Of a DNA stretch of 64,000 bases, positions 60,571-64,000 are shown piece after piece. The position numbers and the translations under genes are program-made. How positions within the stretch are numbered: position 1 is the stretch's first letter; every line of letters starts with the position of its first letter. The stretch is from Holothuria scabra (lineage: Eukaryota > Echinodermata > Holothuroidea > Aspidochirotida > Holothuriidae), in NCBI GenBank assembly GCA_037179385.1, contig CM074179.1:75381719-75445718 (forward strand), read 5' to 3'. Below the pieces are notes generated by a model. The model made no database searches. It was given only the letters and a program-made list of their open reading frames with translations, and was not told the DNA's origin.

Positions 60571-60828
60571 GTGACTGCAGTTCGTGTAGCAACTGACTCC
60601 CACCTGAGGATAGGTCCAGGACATTATTCCCAGATTAAGTCGTACCAAAAACTTTTTATAGGCCTAAATAGACACCTTATGCTTCATATGTAAATAATCT
60701 AGTGCCCCACAAACTGCATTGGACTGAGTGTGGACCCCATTAGATTAAACCAGGTAGTTACATGTTGAGGCATAAAACTTCAACAAATCTAATCAAATTC
60801 CTCGGCCCACATCATCACCTGCATGGAT

Positions 60829-61103
60829 CCTTTCTTCTCAAACTGCAGTGTTGCAGTTGTCCACAGAAATTCTCAATTTGTACAGCTCTTTGACTGACAA
60901 CATATTCAAAAAATGCATGGTTCAGAAGCTATAGTACACAGAATATACTGTGATTTAATTACACATTGGGACCTTGTTTACACTCAATCTGAAGCAATCA
61001 TAAACTAACACTGTGTCCAGATGAGAATGGATTTTTGACAGTTGTGGGAGGGGCTTAAGTAAGTAGGACACGAGGATTGGAGCATATTGGGATGAGAAGA
61101 TTA
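60829..61103 (-). mobile_element. R1 MITE, strongly diverged, reverse
   Basis: Reversed R1 landmarks GAAATTCTCAATTTGTACAG, CTCTTTGACTGACAAC, GACAGTTGTGGGAGGGGCTT and AAGTAAGTAGGACA. The terminal TTAA is partly preserved (AGATTAACCCTTA). Confidence 0.65.
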
Positions 61104-61124
61104 ACCCTTAGAAACCCATGGGGT

Positions 61125-61706
61125 TTAAAGGCATATTCTGGAGACAAAATTTGTTAACTTTAAAATTAGCAGAAAAATTTTCTCTTTCAAAAGGTGAAAA
61201 CTGCATTCCAATGGCTCATAGCGTTCGGAAGATACAAACTTTTTAAGTATTGCAAATTTTTCTTGGGATTTGATGCATCATGGGAAATCTGTGATGTCAT
61301 TGTGGCACATTAATTTGACACTGCATTCAATTTATTTATAATTATGATGCCCCTGCAGGAGACATTAAGGAACATTGTTGGTTGTGCCCTACATATGGTA
61401 AAGGGTAATGCTAGATCTAGAGGAAAAGATATTCAAAAATTCCAACAGTATCAAATTTCAAGGACAAACAGGATGTTCAATTATAAAGAAAAACAAAAGA
61501 AATTTGAAGCAATGTGCCCACATTACATAACTTTCTGCGGCTTTGTTGAAAGGCAGAGGTATTTTTAAACAAAAATAACTCATCTTTAAAGTGAAATATC
61601 TTGAGTTAGGTAAATGGTATTGTGATAGGGTTTGAAGGACAGGGTGCAGAATACTTTTGTTTTTATTACAAGACAGAGGTGAAAAGCCACCAGAACATGC
61701 CTTTAT
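61125..61706 (+). mobile_element. R2 TTAA element, copy 3, without internal R1
   Basis: Starts TTAAAGGCATATTCTGGAGA and ends GCCACCAGAACATGCCTTTA, giving a ~17 bp inverted pair. The interior runs straight through ACTGCATTCAATTTATTTAT to AATTATGATGCCCCTGCAGG, where copy 1 has its R1 insertion. It therefore serves as the empty site. Frames across it are short. Confidence 0.85.
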
Positions 61707-61932
61707 GTATGGACATTATGTCCCCAACATCATTTATGATAAAATGGATGTTCCTCCTCTGTCCCACAAATTCTATTCATTTCCATTCTACTGTCCTTTG
61801 CCTTTCAAATTTTCACAGATATTTAACAACACTTAAAAGTTCAGCCTTAGGTCTTAGAATTTGAGTTGATCCCCTCCCCTTCTCTACCACCCCTTCCTAA
61901 AAATACATATGAAAATAAATACTAAAAAGCAA

Positions 61933-61949
61933 AAAAAAAAAAAAAAAAG
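61933..61949 (+). repeat. A-homopolymer
   Basis: About 17 A residues. No retroposed sequence is evident upstream, so I do not interpret it as a poly(A) tail. Confidence 0.8.
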
Positions 61950-62141
61950 AATAAGACAAGGAAATGTCCCAGCAATTCCAAATAAGTAGGTATTTCATAG
62001 TCATGTACAACAGAACCTGTCTGCAGAATTGGGGGCGATACGCTCTATTTAACAGGAAATTTCCTAACTGGCTAACAATACAAGGGCAACAGCAGCCAAT
62101 CAAGAAACACTGTCTACCCATATGTTGTGTACAGGTCCTAT

Positions 62142-62402
62142 GGTTAAAGGGCAGGAGCAGTCATCCCAAATTGAAGAAGTGTAGTAGACTGTCCAGTTTC
62201 ATGATTGGCTTTTGAGAGTCACCTGACAATGGTTTTTCTCTTCAAATGTGAAATTTACTGTAACTGCTTGGTTTACCTTGAATATGCAACAGTTAAATCA
62301 TAAAATGTAATGAAAGATACTTTGAAGAGAAATAAGAAGAAAATTGTGCTATTTAGCTTTTTTTTTGAAAATAAGTTTGGGGGGACTGCTCTTTACCTTT
62401 AA
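62142..62402 (+). mobile_element. R3 TTAA MITE, longest copy
   Basis: 261 bp from TTAAAGGGCAGGAGCAGTCA to GGGGGGACTGCTCTTTACCTTTAA. It includes GACTGTCCAGTTTCATGATT, GGCTTTTGAGAGTCACCTGA and AGATACTTTGAAGAGAAATA. It shows the family's full structure. Confidence 0.88.
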
Positions 62403-63629
62403 GTGATATTGAAACTGGGGATGGTTTTGCTTGGGGCCATTGCACAAAAATATAGGCCTACATTTTGTAAATAAATTGTTGCACCAGTATCTTTGCAATG
62501 TTGCTATTGATATAGAATTTCAACAAAAGAATAAGACTTGAAAATTTTGAGACACGCATTGGTTCAAAACAGCTACATAGACCCAAAATGCTGAGCCAGC
62601 TGAGCATAAACATAAATACGTATTTGAATCTGCAATTAAATCTACATTGAACTTAGGAAATTTTCAGGCAGCTTTAATTTTATTTTACTAATTTATTCAA
62701 AGCAATTTTGTAAAATGTGGCAGTGAAAGCCTTTTCTAACTTGGAAAGCTTGGGAAATCCTTTCAATGATAAAAGTACTCAGCCTCAGGTTAAGTATAGG
62801 CCTGGTATCATGAATTCATATTAATTAATGCTGCAGGCAATTGTACTGTAGGCTACTCTTTGACTTGTGGGCTGTATAGTGGGTTTATAAAACGCTTGAC
62901 TGTGTTTACTGTTTAAATTCCAATAAACATTTCAATTACTGTTGATTATTTTTATTGATGCAATGTCAATGTTATGGTATTCCATAGTGTCAGGTATGTC
63001 TGGTATTTCGTATGTCAGGTCATAATTGGGACACCTTGTCTGCTGCAAATGGAGGGCCAGTATGGATAGATTGTGGGACACTGTGACACTGGTACTTGGT
63101 GATGAAATTGTGTCCTCTCAAGAAGTTTTCAAATAGGTAGCTACTGTAAAACTTTGTAAGATGTATTTTGATATAGAGGGTATGAAATTATTAATCGAAG
63201 CCCGCGGCTTCGATTATAGGATCTCCAGACTTGCAGGGGTGATTTCCCACCTGCTTATGTGACTTGGCCTCAGAAACATTTTCTTATCTGTCGTATGAAT
63301 TGACACGCAATCACAACAAAATTTGAATTGCTTATTGTCTTAGACCGTGAAGCAATAGAACTTTTTTCAAATGTGTGGAAGCTTTCTTTCCCGTTTACTG
63401 TACATATTATATTCTCATTTGTCCCTCCTCTCCCATCAGGGAACAACAATGTTGAGATAATGTCATAAGGAATGAATTATAGCCAACAAAAAAAGAAAAA
63501 AAAAATATAAAAATAAATAGATGAATAAAAAAACTTAAAATCCCTGAGTTCTTAAGTTTTTGTCACATTTTTTTGTATTCTTCAAATTACCTCAAGTAAT
63601 GACAAATTTCAATTTTGTCCCTGATGTAG
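62403..63629. other. No supported exon
   Basis: A small inverted pair, GAAGCCCGCGGCTTC, at about 63199 and an A-rich patch at about 63485-63535. Otherwise unique. Confidence 0.35.
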
Positions 63630-63737
63630 TTTGGATCTGTTGGCATGGCTTCAAGTTGCTAAGCCCCACTCCATCTGGGAGTTTATCCCAGCATGTCCTT
63701 TTTACACATGTCTGTCTGATGTACAGCAAGTCATTAA
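63630..63737 (+). CDS. Candidate internal exon (exon h)
   Basis: Acceptor TTTCAATTTTGTCCCTGATGTAG, 108 bases, donor GTGAAG (moderate). After one base the frame reads LDLLAWLQVAKPHSI, then WEFIPACPFYTCLSDVQQVI, and leaves with two bases, so it is 2-2 symmetric. A stop just upstream in this frame forces the acceptor position. Aromatic and Cys-containing, protein-like throughout. A competing frame is also open. It fits exon g only if that exon ends at 60563. The gene would continue past the right edge. Confidence 0.48.
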
Positions 63738-63885
63738 GTGAAGAGCAGTCTGGAACGGTAATGTCCAACAGAGAGTGCCCAGCATGTATGCTATCTGCAT
63801 GTGGTGTAGCACCTGGCCACTGTACAAGTCTGTTGGACCTGACATGTCAAGAGGCAATGTAAGATAATGGCAAATTATCCAAAGT

Positions 63886-63922
63886 AGACCCTACCCCCTA
63901 CCCCCTACCCCCTACCCCCTCC
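63886..63922 (+). repeat. (ACCCCCT)n short tandem repeat
   Basis: About five copies of a 7 bp unit. Not a telomere repeat of the TTAGGG type. Confidence 0.85.
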
Positions 63923-64000
63923 CCTTGCTCGAAATTCACTTTAAACCAGCTCAGCTCGTTTTTTCACACAGACTGTCTAATGTGTGAACCACTATGTTGT

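Noticed and set aside
61933..61949. A-run as a retroposon tail
   Set aside because: No retroposed body or target duplication is visible upstream.

Overview
This window looks like a repeat-rich, AT-rich stretch of a metazoan nuclear genome, probably a marine invertebrate. That placement rests on overall texture: TTAA miniature transposons, hAT-like ends beginning CAGTGGCG, tandem repeats carrying AGGTCA half-sites, and small exons far apart. No single gene proves it and I cannot name the species. There is no bacterial, organellar or CRISPR signature, no tRNA or rRNA gene that I recognise, and no long intact coding frame. Most stop-to-stop frames here are noise.

The best candidate for real coding sequence is a set of short exons on the + strand between about 23 kb and the right edge. 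Each has an acceptor-like start and a frame that reads like protein, and most have a usable donor. The strongest is 54772-54919. It joins in phase to 56899-56945, which joins in phase to 60520 onward. Separately, 23054-23153 joins in phase to 36296-36414, and 36777-36870 joins in phase to 44341-44430. A further exon candidate lies at 63630-63737. I read these as parts of one large-intron gene that runs off the window. I do not recognise the protein, some junctions are missing or do not match in phase, and no promoter or polyadenylation site is assigned.

The rest is mobile and repeated DNA. Three families of short elements end in TTAA and are spread across the window. R1 is about 300 bp with 13 or more copies, R2 is about 580 bp with 3 copies, and R3 is about 220-260 bp with 5 fuller copies plus fragments. 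Other elements are: a 1,967 bp hAT-like element with a perfect 8 bp target duplication (17979-19945); a 1.3 kb compound foldback (30220-31517); a TA-flanked MITE (41832-42092); a foldback made of inverted short tandem repeats (13615-14325); and a four-copy dispersed family called R5.

Tandem DNA includes a pure (AAT)240 tract (15537-16257), a ~147 bp satellite-like array carrying DR1-type AGGTCA repeats (16619-17557), and an 18 bp x 28 minisatellite (50959-51462) that appears to have grown from inside an R3 element. There are also two degenerate minisatellites (9216-9500 and 39430-40165). Several insertions are nested, and they give empty-site evidence for target choice. The stretch 46-50.4 kb contains a rearranged local duplication.
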